Source: Bryobacteraceae bacterium (GTDB lineage Bacteria; Acidobacteriota; Terriglobia; Bryobacterales; Bryobacteraceae). From it: DNA of 5,587 nucleotides. The notes under the pieces were generated by a model. That model was given only the letters and a program-made list of their open reading frames with translations, was not told the DNA's origin and did not search any database. Positions 1 through 5,587 of this stretch are shown here, one piece after another. The stretch's first letter is position 1. Each line of letters starts with the position of its first letter. The stretch spans positions 1 through 5,587 of the forward strand of contig JANXXV010000087.1 in NCBI GenBank assembly GCA_025350445.1, written 5' to 3'. A program made the position numbers and the translations under genes.

Positions 1-1057
1 CGGCGAAACTGCGGTGGAGTGGGCCGCCAAGTATTCGGTACCTGGCGTGATGAAGCTTTTGCCCGCTCATTCACCGCAGGATGCTCCAGTCACCAACGTG
101 AAATCTCAACCCGATCTCTCCGTAAGAACTGCCACCACACGCAGTCTGAAGATGCTGCAAGATGTAAGCAACTCGTTCATGAATACCGGCGGCTGCGTCG
201 CCTGCCACGCACAAAATCTCAACGCGTTGACCGCGCAGTACGCCAAAGCCAACGGCTTCGTGGTGGACGAACCCGGACTAAAAGAACACCTTGCCGCCGA
301 AAAAGCCGCCTACTCGCGCCGCGGCGACAACTTGCTCCTCCGCTTCGATGGCGGCGGCGGCATGGATTCCATCAACTACGCCCTGCTTCATTTCTCCGCT
401 GCCGGATACCAGTCCGATCCCATGACCGATGCCATGATTCACAACCTGATCGCCGAACAAATGGCGGACGGCAGTTGGCACAGCGGCGGCGGAGCCCGCG
501 CTCCCATGCAGGATAGCGATATCTCCCGCACCGCCCTGGCCATCCGCGGTATCGGACAATTTATGTGGGATGGGCGCAAAGCCGATCTCAACTCGCGCAT
601 CAATGCCGCGCGCGCCTGGCTCCTGCGCGCCAAACCGATCTACAACGAAGATTACGTTATGCAGTTGCTCGGTTTGAAATGGGCCGGAGATCAAAGCGGC
701 GCCAGCGCCGCTCTCGCCGCGAAACTGGTCGCGCAACAGATGCCGGACGGTGGCTGGACGCAGACCGCGAATCTGCGAAGCGACGCCTACGCCACCGGAC
801 AAACGCTGTTGGCCCTCAGCGAAGCGGGTGGGTTGAAGCCGTCGGATCCCATTTATCGGCGCGGTGTAAAATTTTTGCTGCGCACTCAACACGACGACGG
901 TTCCTGGTTAGTCAAAAGCCGCTGTCCCAAGTTGCAACCGTATTTTCAAAGCGGCTTTCCCTATGATCACGATCAGTGGATCTCCATGGCCGGCACCGCC
1001 TGGGCAACCATCGCCCTGACGCTCGCCGCGGAACCAGCCGCTCTAGCAAAACGCTAA
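1..1057 (+). CDS. Ankyrin-repeat / CxxCH haem / squalene-cyclase-like toroid protein, 5' partial
   Basis: The reading frame is open to the left edge (first full codon at base 2), so the N-terminus is missing; a GTG at 14 is an internal Val, not a start. Counting the first visible residue (Gly) as 1, residues 1-20 match the end of an ankyrin repeat (GETAVEWAAKY...VMKLL). A linker follows, then GGCVACH with C65, C68 and H69, a c-type haem attachment motif. Residues about 75-345 look like the alpha/alpha-toroid of terpene cyclases/prenyltransferases, with three QW-like motifs: QMADGSW (W159), QQMPDGGW (W252) and TQHDDGSW (W302). The C-terminus (FPYDHDQWISMAGTAWATIAL) is the usual closing helix of this group. 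The DxDD catalytic motif of squalene-hopene cyclase is not seen, so cyclase activity is doubtful; a binding or scaffold role is as likely. Haem attachment would require export, and the signal peptide would lie outside the window. Family assignment is good; function is unknown. Confidence 0.85.
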   Translation, partial: GETAVEWAAKYSVPGVMKLLPAHSPQDAPVTNVKSQPDLSVRTATTRSLKMLQDVSNSFMNTGGCVACHAQNLNALTAQYAKANGFVVDEPGLKEHLAAEKAAYSRRGDNLLLRFDGGGGMDSINYALLHFSAAGYQSDPMTDAMIHNLIAEQMADGSWHSGGGARAPMQDSDISRTALAIRGIGQFMWDGRKADLNSRINAARAWLLRAKPIYNEDYVMQLLGLKWAGDQSGASAALAAKLVAQQMPDGGWTQTANLRSDAYATGQTLLALSEAGGLKPSDPIYRRGVKFLLRTQHDDGSWLVKSRCPKLQPYFQSGFPYDHDQWISMAGTAWATIALTLAAEPAALAKR

Positions 1058-1061
1058 CACA

Positions 1062-1094
1062 ACCCTCAACCCGGTCGATACGACAGTTGAGGGT
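1062..1094 (+). promoter_or_regulatory. Hairpin enclosing the Shine-Dalgarno of the EAL gene
   Basis: A perfect 9-bp inverted repeat, ACCCTCAAC (1062-1070) and GTTGAGGGT (1086-1094), encloses a second 4-bp stem, GTCG (1074-1077) with CGAC (1081-1084), closed by an ATA triloop. A small asymmetric internal loop (CCG opposite A) separates the two stems. There is no T-tract after it, so it is a poor intrinsic terminator. The GAGGG Shine-Dalgarno of the next gene lies inside the 3' arm, so the folded RNA would hide it. The structure is seen in the sequence; the regulatory role is inferred. Confidence 0.5.
1089..1093 (+). promoter_or_regulatory. Shine-Dalgarno GAGGG that decides the TTG start of the EAL gene
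   Basis: GAGGG lies 7 nt before the TTG at 1101. The frame has no ATG until residue 60, and no ATG, GTG or TTG codon between the end of the preceding gene and 1101, so this site is the main reason for accepting the TTG start. Confidence 0.6.
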
Positions 1095-1100
1095 ATTGAA

Positions 1101-2204
1101 TTGGCGGAAGATTGCGCGCTCTGCGCGGTAAGGTCCCGGTGCAGGCCGGACGCGAAACTTGCATTTACGGCGGCGCCGGTACTCCAGGCTAAAATTCGCG
1201 GCATATTGTCGTCCAGGCAAATCGAATTCACCGAAGAAGGACGCATCTTTGCCTTCGCCGGCGCCGGCGTGATCGCCATGCTCCAGCGGGAACTTAACCA
1301 GATCGAACAGGGTGATATCAGGATCGCAAACCCTTCTCTGGCAGGAATTCTAGGTGCGGAAACTCTGTCGAACCTCGTCCACCAGCTCAACAGCGATTGG
1401 TTTGACGATGCGCTGGTGCATGATCGTTTCAGCTTCCATTTCCAACCGATAGTGGACACAGGCGAAGGAAACGTATTCGCTCATGAGTGCCTTGTCCGCC
1501 TGATCGGCGAAACTTCTTACAACGGGGGAGAAATCATTCAAGCCGCAACCAGTCAGGCCCGCGTTCACGAATTCGACTCCTACTGCAGGGTCAAGGCGAT
1601 ACGTTCCGCCGCGGCGCAGAACCGAGCAGGCTCAAAAGTATTCGTAAACTTTCTGCCCACTTCTATCTATGACCCCCGACTGTGCCTCAAATCCACCGAA
1701 GCAGCGGTACGAGCCACGCACCTGACGCCCGCCGACGTCGTCTTCGAGGTGGTCGAAAGCGACGGAGTCAGTCACGTGAAGCATCTGCTGGATATCGCCT
1801 CCTACTACCGCGCCGCCGGCTTCGGCTTCGCCCTGGACGACGTAGGCACCGGCGCAAATTCTCTGCAAATGATTTGCGATTTCAAACCCGACTACATCAA
1901 GTTGGATAAATCGCTTACCGCGCGCCTGGAAGACCCCATGCGCCTCACTGCCGTACGCAAGCTCACCGAACTGGCCCATGAATTCGGTGTTGCCGTCATT
2001 GCCGAAGGCATTGAAACGGCCGGTCAGTCCGAAGCGCTTCAGTCCATCGGCATTCGCTACATGCAGGGCTGGTATTTCGGTTATCCCGCCCCGCAGATGA
2101 ACGCCGCCGCCGAGGACCTTGTCCGCCTCGCACGCCTTCTCGAGCGGGAGCACAGCCAGCCCGGCATGCGCTATAAAAGTCACATGCAGCCTCGTTCTTC
2201 CTGA
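1101..2204 (+). CDS. EAL-domain cyclic-di-GMP phosphodiesterase
   Basis: Predicted cytoplasmic enzyme of 367 residues that hydrolyses c-di-GMP to pGpG. The EAL domain covers about residues 107-350. The signature is ECL rather than EAL (E129, then CLVRL). The other metal and catalytic residues align by motif and spacing with active enzymes such as RocR: N183 (FVNFLP), E216 (FEVVES), D246-D247 (LDDVGTG), K267 (YIKLD), E302 (AEGIET) and Q322 (MQGWYFG). Activity is therefore likely. No GGDEF domain, transmembrane segment or signal peptide is visible. The N-terminal 100 residues are not a domain I recognise; they begin with a Cys cluster (C5, C8, C14) that could bind metal or sense redox state. 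The TTG start is chosen for the GAGGG 7 nt upstream; the first ATG would delete 59 residues. The gene follows the ankyrin/toroid gene by 43 bp and its stop overlaps the next start, so all three may be cotranscribed. Confidence 0.93.
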   Translation: MAEDCALCAVRSRCRPDAKLAFTAAPVLQAKIRGILSSRQIEFTEEGRIFAFAGAGVIAMLQRELNQIEQGDIRIANPSLAGILGAETLSNLVHQLNSDWFDDALVHDRFSFHFQPIVDTGEGNVFAHECLVRLIGETSYNGGEIIQAATSQARVHEFDSYCRVKAIRSAAAQNRAGSKVFVNFLPTSIYDPRLCLKSTEAAVRATHLTPADVVFEVVESDGVSHVKHLLDIASYYRAAGFGFALDDVGTGANSLQMICDFKPDYIKLDKSLTARLEDPMRLTAVRKLTELAHEFGVAVIAEGIETAGQSEALQSIGIRYMQGWYFGYPAPQMNAAAEDLVRLARLLEREHSQPGMRYKSHMQPRSS

Positions 2205-2380
2205 TGGAACATTCCTTTACTTGCCCCTATTGCCGGCAGGAAATCTCCATGGTGCTCGACCCGTCCGTGCACCGTCAGACCTACGTGGAAGATTGCGAAG
2301 TCTGCTGCAACCCCATTGAGCTTCGCTACGTGATGGAAGATGAGTCTCTAGTGGAATTTGAAGCCAAGGTATTAGAGTAG
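2204..2380 (+). CDS. CPxCG-motif cysteine-rich small protein
   Basis: A 58-residue protein with two Cys pairs: CPYC (C7, C10) and CEVCC (C31, C34, C35). The motif order CPYC, about 20 residues, then YVEDCEVCCNPIEL matches the small CPxCG cysteine-rich family (Pfam Cys_rich_CPXG), probably a zinc ribbon. The usual CPYCG reads CPYCR here. The second half is acidic. No biochemical role is established for the family as far as I know. The ATG overlaps the stop of the EAL gene (TGATG) and no Shine-Dalgarno precedes it, so translation probably depends on ribosomes finishing the EAL gene. The 3' end overlaps the opposite-strand cytochrome gene by 9 bp. The family call is secure; a functional link to c-di-GMP signalling is only suggested by position. 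Confidence 0.9.
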   Translation: MEHSFTCPYCRQEISMVLDPSVHRQTYVEDCEVCCNPIELRYVMEDESLVEFEAKVLE

Positions 2381-2971
2381 CGACTTCACATAACCAAGCA
2401 GCGCTCTCGCCGCTGCGGCGTCCAGCCAATTCTTAGTACCCTTCATTTCCTCGTGCCCCTCTTCCATCAACGCCAACACGGTCCCATCGTTCACCGGGTT
2501 CCCGTTTGCCAGCTTCTCCCTCCGGAACAAGCCCTGTAAACTCCCGCCTGATTTCCCGTCCGTGGCATCCGTCCCATGGCACCGTCCACAATAAGCCACA
2601 AATAAGTCCTTCCCCGAAACGGCCTTCGCGTCCACGCCGGGCCGCGCATTCAATGTCTTTAGAAACGCGATCAGGTCTTCGAACTCCTCCGCCCGAAACT
2701 GATACCGGTAAGACGGCATCCGATTGAAGCCCTCCAAAATCAGCTCCCGCACGTTTTCCTCGGTAACGCGCGCCCCATTCCGCAGCATCACTTTTCCGAA
2801 CAGCGTCCGCAGCCCCGGCCCCGCTTTCCGCGCATCGCTCTCGTAGTTGTGGCAATCCGCGCATCCGCGAAACAACTCTTTTCCCTTTGCCACATCCGCG
2901 CCAAAAGCCGCCGTTGCAGTCAGACAGATAACACCGGCAGCGGCAAATGAAAAGCGCATGATCGCCGCCAT
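2372..2971 (-). CDS. Secreted di-haem cytochrome c
   Basis: A 199-residue predicted periplasmic electron carrier. A signal peptide spans about residues 1-25 (MRFSFAAAGVICL...AFGA, cut before DVAKG). The first class-I domain has C37-A-D-C40-H41 and a likely axial Met in GFNRMPSY (M85). The second has C128-G-R-C131-H132 and a likely axial Met in GHEEMKG (M176). This two-domain layout resembles cytochrome c4 or the di-haem subunits of alcohol and sugar dehydrogenases; no partner oxidoreductase lies next to it here. The frame stays open upstream to 3205, but that part lies in the opposite gene and would bury the signal peptide, so I start at the ATG at 2971. The ATG at 2959 (MRFSF) is an equally reasonable start. 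Neither has a clear Shine-Dalgarno. It overlaps the CPxCG gene tail to tail and is divergent from the glycosidase-like gene. Confidence 0.9.
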   Translation of the reverse strand: MAAIMRFSFAAAGVICLTATAAFGADVAKGKELFRGCADCHNYESDARKAGPGLRTLFGKVMLRNGARVTEENVRELILEGFNRMPSYRYQFRAEEFEDLIAFLKTLNARPGVDAKAVSGKDLFVAYCGRCHGTDATDGKSGGSLQGLFRREKLANGNPVNDGTVLALMEEGHEEMKGTKNWLDAAAARALLGYVKSLL

Positions 2972-2973
2972 GT

Positions 2974-2979
2974 TATCAT
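2974..2979 (+). promoter_or_regulatory. Possible -10 element (TATCAT) for a leaderless transcript
   Basis: TATCAT matches the bacterial -10 consensus at five of six positions and ends 7 nt before the ATG at 2987, so transcription would start at or next to the start codon. There is no Shine-Dalgarno before that ATG, which fits a leaderless mRNA. No convincing -35 is visible about 17 nt upstream (AAAGCG). The whole divergent gap is only 15 bp (2972-2986), so any other promoter for either gene must lie inside the opposite coding region. Confidence 0.25.
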
Positions 2980-2986
2980 CCGCCTG

Positions 2987-5266
2987 ATGTTCTGCCGATC
3001 CTTTCTCCTCCTCGCCGCGTCTGCCCAATTCGCGGGCGCGCTGGATCTCACGCACGCCGCGGTCGTATCGCCTCCGAACTTCTCCGCCCAGGAACAGCAA
3101 GCCGTCCACGTACTGATTGAAGAAGTGGCGAAGCGAACGCAGATCGCCTTGCCCATGGTCCACGCAGCGCCGCAATCGCCGGCGATCTCCATCGCCAACG
3201 CCCACAAAGGCGCGCCGGAAGGCTTCCGGGTCGCGGCAACTAACACCGGCGTCAGCATAACCGGAAACGATGCGCGGGGCGTATTGTTCGGCGTCGGCCG
3301 CCTGCTACGGGAACTGCATCTCTCAAAGCAATCCATCACCATCGCGGACGCGCTCACAATCGAGACCGCCCCGCACTACCAACTTCGCGGCCACCAGCTA
3401 GGCTATCGCCCGAAGACGAATTCCTACGACGCCTGGTCCGTCCCCATGTGGGACCAATACATTCGCGACCTCGCCGTCTTCGGCGCCAACGCCATCGAAC
3501 TGATCCCTCCCCGCTCCGATGACGACGCCGACAGCCCGCACTTCCCCCTGCCGCCTATGCAGATGATGGTGGAGATGTCGAAGATCATCGATAGCTACGG
3601 CCTTGACGTGTGGATCTGGTACCCGGCAATGGACAAGGATTATTCAGACCCGAAAACAGTGCAGTTCGCGCTGGACGAATGGGCCGAAGTCTTCAAACGC
3701 CTCCCGCGCATCGACGCTATCTTCGTCCCCGGCGGCGACCCCGGCCACACGCCGCCCAAGCACCTGATGGCGCTTCTCGAAAAGCAAACCGCGCAACTCC
3801 ACCGCTACCACCCGAAGGCCCGGATGTGGGTGTCTCCGCAGAGCTTCGATCAGCAATGGCTGGATGAATTCATCGCCATTCTCAAGAACGACAAACCGGC
3901 GTGGCTCAGCGGCGTAGTCTTCGGCCCGCAAGTCCGCGTTAGCGCGCAGCGCCTCCGCGCCATGGTTCCGGCGAACTATCCCATCCGCAACTATCCGGAC
4001 ATTACGCACAGCCGCCAGGCCGAATACCCGGTGCCGGAGTGGGACCTGGCCTACGCGATGACCGAAGCCCGCGAAACCATCAACCCGCGCCCCTTGCAAC
4101 AAGCGCAGATTTTCCGCGTAATCCAGCCTCACATGGCGCAAGGTTTTCTTACCTACTCGGAAGGCTGCAACGACGACGTTAACAAATTCATCTGGAGCGC
4201 CCTCGGCTGGAATCCCGATGCGGACATCACCGGCGTACTCCGGGAATACAGCCGCTATTTCATTGGAGATCGATACGCCGATACCTTCGCTCAAGGTCTG
4301 CTGGCCCTGGAACGAAATTGGGTAGGCCCCCTGCTGGCGAACACCGGCGTCTACACTACCCTGCAGCAATTTCAGGTCATGGAGAAATCCGCCGCGCCGC
4401 GCGACCTGCAAAATTGGAGATTCCAGCAAGCTCTCTACCGCGCCTATTACGACGCCTACACCCGCGGCCGCTTGATCCACGAAACCGAACAGGAGGCCCG
4501 GGCGATGGAACAACTGCGCGCCGGCTCCATCTCCCGGGCCGAAGCCATTCTCGATCAAACCAGCCGCGTTTCGGAAGACTGGCGCGCCCGCATCTTTGAA
4601 CTGGCGGAAGCCCTCTTCCAAAGCATCCGCATGCAGCTCAGCGTTACCCGCTACCAGGCGATCTCAGTCGATCGCGGCGCGAATCTCGACACCTTGGACT
4701 TCCCGCTCAACAATCGTCTCTGGCTCAAGCAGCGTTTCGACGAAATCCGCAAACTCACCGATCAACGCCAGCGCACCGAAGCTATCGGCGAAATCGTCAA
4801 TTGGACCAACCCCGGCCCCGGCGGCTTCTACGACGATCTAGGCAACACCGCCGCCCAGCCCCATCTCGTCAAAGGTCCCGGCTTCGCCAAAGACCCCGCC
4901 TTCCTCGAATCCGCGCTCAGTGGATTCCAGCAGCGTCCCGGCTGGCGAACTTCCTGGGGCGACTACGCCGAATCGCTCAACGAAACTCCGCTGCGGATGC
5001 ACTACACCGGCCTCGACCCCGCCGCGCAATACAAAATCCGCGTAGTCTACACCGGCGATAGCCCGGCCAAAAAAATCAAGCTGGATGCAAACGGAATCGT
5101 CGTACATCCGTTCATCGACAAACCCTCACCGCCGGCGCCCGTTGAATTTGATCTCCCCGCGAACCTCAGCGATCTCACCCTGACTTGGAACCGCGAAGAA
5201 GGTCTCGGCGGCAATGGCCGCGGCACGCAAGTAGCTGAGGTTTGGGTCATCCGAAGAGATCGCTAG
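2987..5266 (+). CDS. Secreted glycoside-hydrolase-like protein (GH67/GH20-type layout)
   Basis: A 759-residue predicted exported protein; signal peptide about 1-19 (MFCRSFLLLAASAQFAGA). Residues about 25-128 look like the alpha/beta N-terminal domain found before the barrel in alpha-glucuronidases and hexosaminidases (QAVHVLIEEVAKRT, then GFRVAATNTGVSITGNDARGV...GVGRLLREL). A TIM-barrel seems to start at LRGHQLGYR (133-141) and run to about 410; notable segments are IFVPGGDPGH (245-254), RNYPDITHS (334-342) and YSEGCNDDVNKFIWSALGWNP (390-410). The last recalls the loop and helix closing the alpha-glucuronidase barrel. A mostly helical part follows (about 415-605). Residues about 650-759 form a beta-rich, malectin- or CBM-like domain (YKIRVVYTGD, then LTLTWNREEGLGG...TQVAEVWVI). 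D251 and E392 are candidate acids, but GH20's Asp-Glu pair reads Asp-Pro here. The substrate is unknown, probably a plant or microbial glycan. The start is the first ATG in frame after a TGA at 2948. Confidence 0.8.
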   Translation: MFCRSFLLLAASAQFAGALDLTHAAVVSPPNFSAQEQQAVHVLIEEVAKRTQIALPMVHAAPQSPAISIANAHKGAPEGFRVAATNTGVSITGNDARGVLFGVGRLLRELHLSKQSITIADALTIETAPHYQLRGHQLGYRPKTNSYDAWSVPMWDQYIRDLAVFGANAIELIPPRSDDDADSPHFPLPPMQMMVEMSKIIDSYGLDVWIWYPAMDKDYSDPKTVQFALDEWAEVFKRLPRIDAIFVPGGDPGHTPPKHLMALLEKQTAQLHRYHPKARMWVSPQSFDQQWLDEFIAILKNDKPAWLSGVVFGPQVRVSAQRLRAMVPANYPIRNYPDITHSRQAEYPVPEWDLAYAMTEARETINPRPLQQAQIFRVIQPHMAQGFLTYSEGCNDDVNKFIWSALGWNPDADITGVLREYSRYFIGDRYADTFAQGLLALERNWVGPLLANTGVYTTLQQFQVMEKSAAPRDLQNWRFQQALYRAYYDAYTRGRLIHETEQEARAMEQLRAGSISRAEAILDQTSRVSEDWRARIFELAEALFQSIRMQLSVTRYQAISVDRGANLDTLDFPLNNRLWLKQRFDEIRKLTDQRQRTEAIGEIVNWTNPGPGGFYDDLGNTAAQPHLVKGPGFAKDPAFLESALSGFQQRPGWRTSWGDYAESLNETPLRMHYTGLDPAAQYKIRVVYTGDSPAKKIKLDANGIVVHPFIDKPSPPAPVEFDLPANLSDLTLTWNREEGLGGNGRGTQVAEVWVIRRDR

Positions 5267-5448
5267 GTTTTCTTGTCCATCTTGTCTTTCTCCATTTTTC
5301 CGCCTTTCTTCTTTTTCTCCTTCTTCATCTTGCTCTTGTCCATCTTATCCATCTTGTCCATTTTTCCGTCGGCCGGTGAAGCCTGCATCGCCAATGGAGC
5401 AGCCGCGAATACCACCGCGAGCGCAAGTGTCGTCAGGTACGTTTTCAT
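5263..5448 (-). CDS. Small secreted Lys/Met-rich MxKDx-type repeat peptide
   Basis: A 61-residue protein with an N-terminal signal peptide (MKTYLTTLALAVVFAAAPLA, cut at about residues 20-26). The mature part of about 38 residues is almost only Lys, Met, Asp, Glu and Gly: three Met-Asp-Lys triplets in a row (30-38), a Lys-rich block (42-48), then KMEKDKMDKK. It resembles the pentapeptide MxKDx repeat proteins of bacteria, whose function is unknown; Met-rich exported peptides can bind copper or silver, but no such role is shown here. The ATG at 5448 is supported by GGGAG 9 nt upstream. The low-complexity sequence is not chance: a signal peptide, start and ribosome binding site all agree. Its TAG shares the CTAG palindrome with the stop of the convergent gene. 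Confidence 0.75.
   Translation of the reverse strand: MKTYLTTLALAVVFAAAPLAMQASPADGKMDKMDKMDKSKMKKEKKKKGGKMEKDKMDKKT
5335..5361 (-). repeat. Three tandem 9-bp units encoding Met-Asp-Lys
   Basis: Read on the + strand the units are CTTGTCCAT, CTTATCCAT and CTTGTCCAT; on the - strand they encode Met-Asp-Lys three times. Another identical unit lies at 5272-5280 near the 3' end of the same gene. Such units can expand or contract by slippage. Confidence 0.8.
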
Positions 5449-5457
5449 TAAGTTGTT

Positions 5458-5462
5458 CTCCC
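5458..5462 (-). promoter_or_regulatory. Shine-Dalgarno GGGAG for the Lys/Met-rich peptide gene
   Basis: On the - strand GGGAG, within AAAGGGAGAAC, lies 9 nt before the ATG at 5448. It is one of only two clear Shine-Dalgarno sites in the window. Confidence 0.65.
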
Positions 5463-5470
5463 TTTGCCGG

Positions 5471-5494
5471 TTACATTTTGTTACTTACATTTTG
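5471..5494. repeat. Direct repeat TTACATTTTG x2 in the leader of the small peptide gene
   Basis: Two identical 10-bp copies lie at 5471-5480 and 5485-5494, with 4 bp (TTAC) between them and a 14-bp period. On the - strand they read CAAAATGTAA. They lie 23-46 bp upstream of the ATG at 5448, a place where a regulator could bind. No matching protein is known to me. The rest of 5449-5587 holds no gene I can support. Confidence 0.55.
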
Positions 5495-5587
5495 GCCAGT
5501 TCTGATTCGCGTCTTGGATATTCCGCGCCCTGCTCTTTGCAAAATCTTTACCCGCGCCGGCACTATAGTTCACGTACGGCCGGCCAT

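Noticed and set aside
14..16. GTG as the start of the first gene
   Set aside because: The four codons before it (GETA) complete the ankyrin consensus and the frame is open to the window edge, so the gene begins outside.
278..892. Open frame on the - strand across the toroid domain
   Set aside because: The + strand protein explains this stretch with QW motifs; the antisense product looks like a composition shadow.
1062..1094. Intrinsic terminator of the first gene
   Set aside because: The hairpin is followed by ATTGAATTGG, without a T-tract, and includes the next gene's ribosome binding site; a regulatory hairpin fits better, though some termination cannot be excluded.
1632..2183. Open frame on the - strand across the EAL domain
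   Set aside because: It is the complement of conserved EAL motifs, with no recognisable domain or signal peptide of its own.
2972..3205. N-terminal extension of the cytochrome c frame upstream of 2971
   Set aside because: It would put 78 residues before the signal peptide and run antisense through the signal peptide and N-terminal domain of the divergent gene.
3644..4621. Long open frame on the - strand (325 codons) inside the glycosidase-like gene
   Set aside because: It lies fully antisense to a gene with a clear signal peptide and domain pattern; its translation has no recognisable motif, and long antisense frames are expected in GC-rich DNA.
5537..5569. Promoter on the + strand: TTGCAA (5537-5542) and TATAGT (5564-5569)
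   Set aside because: The -10-like box is good, but the spacer is 21 bp and no gene starts downstream within the window.
5570..5587. Possible 3' end of a - strand gene entering from the right (last codons ATG GCC GGC CGT ACG TGA)
   Set aside because: Only six codons are visible, which is too little to tell a gene end from chance. The GGCCGGCC palindrome at 5578-5585 is also expected in GC-rich DNA.

Overview
This is a GC-rich, gene-dense bacterial window of 5.6 kb with six protein-coding genes, one of them cut by the left edge. There are no RNA genes, insertion sequences or CRISPR arrays. Several features together suggest a soil Acidobacteriota genome of the Solibacter/Bryobacter kind: the ankyrin plus CxxCH plus cyclase-like toroid fusion, a large secreted glycosidase-like protein, a secreted di-haem cytochrome c and an MxKDx-type Lys/Met-rich peptide. 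This assignment rests on family memory, not on a search, and should be treated as provisional.

Left block (1-2380, + strand): three genes in a row. The first is the C-terminal part of an ankyrin-repeat protein with a c-type haem motif and an alpha/alpha-toroid terpene-cyclase-like domain. The second is a c-di-GMP phosphodiesterase of the EAL family with all recognisable catalytic residues. The third is a 58-residue CPxCG zinc-ribbon-like protein whose ATG overlaps the EAL stop (TGATG). A strong hairpin between genes 1 and 2 contains the ribosome binding site of the EAL gene in its 3' arm.

Middle block (2372-2971, - strand): a secreted di-haem cytochrome c. It meets the CPxCG gene tail to tail with a 9-bp overlap. 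Its start codon lies only 15 bp from the start of the divergent gene to its right.

Right block (2987-5448): a 759-residue secreted protein on the + strand has the layout of a glycoside hydrolase (alpha-glucuronidase/hexosaminidase-type N-terminal domain, TIM-barrel, helical part, C-terminal beta-sandwich). It converges with a 61-residue secreted Lys/Met-rich peptide gene on the - strand, and the two stop codons share one CTAG palindrome. The last 139 bp hold the leader of that small gene, including a good Shine-Dalgarno and a 10-bp direct repeat, and no other gene.

The genes do not form one obvious pathway. The window is notable for compactness: both convergent pairs overlap at their stops, the divergent pair has almost no intergenic DNA, and translation of two genes appears to depend on local structure or coupling. 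I see no convincing new multi-gene system.
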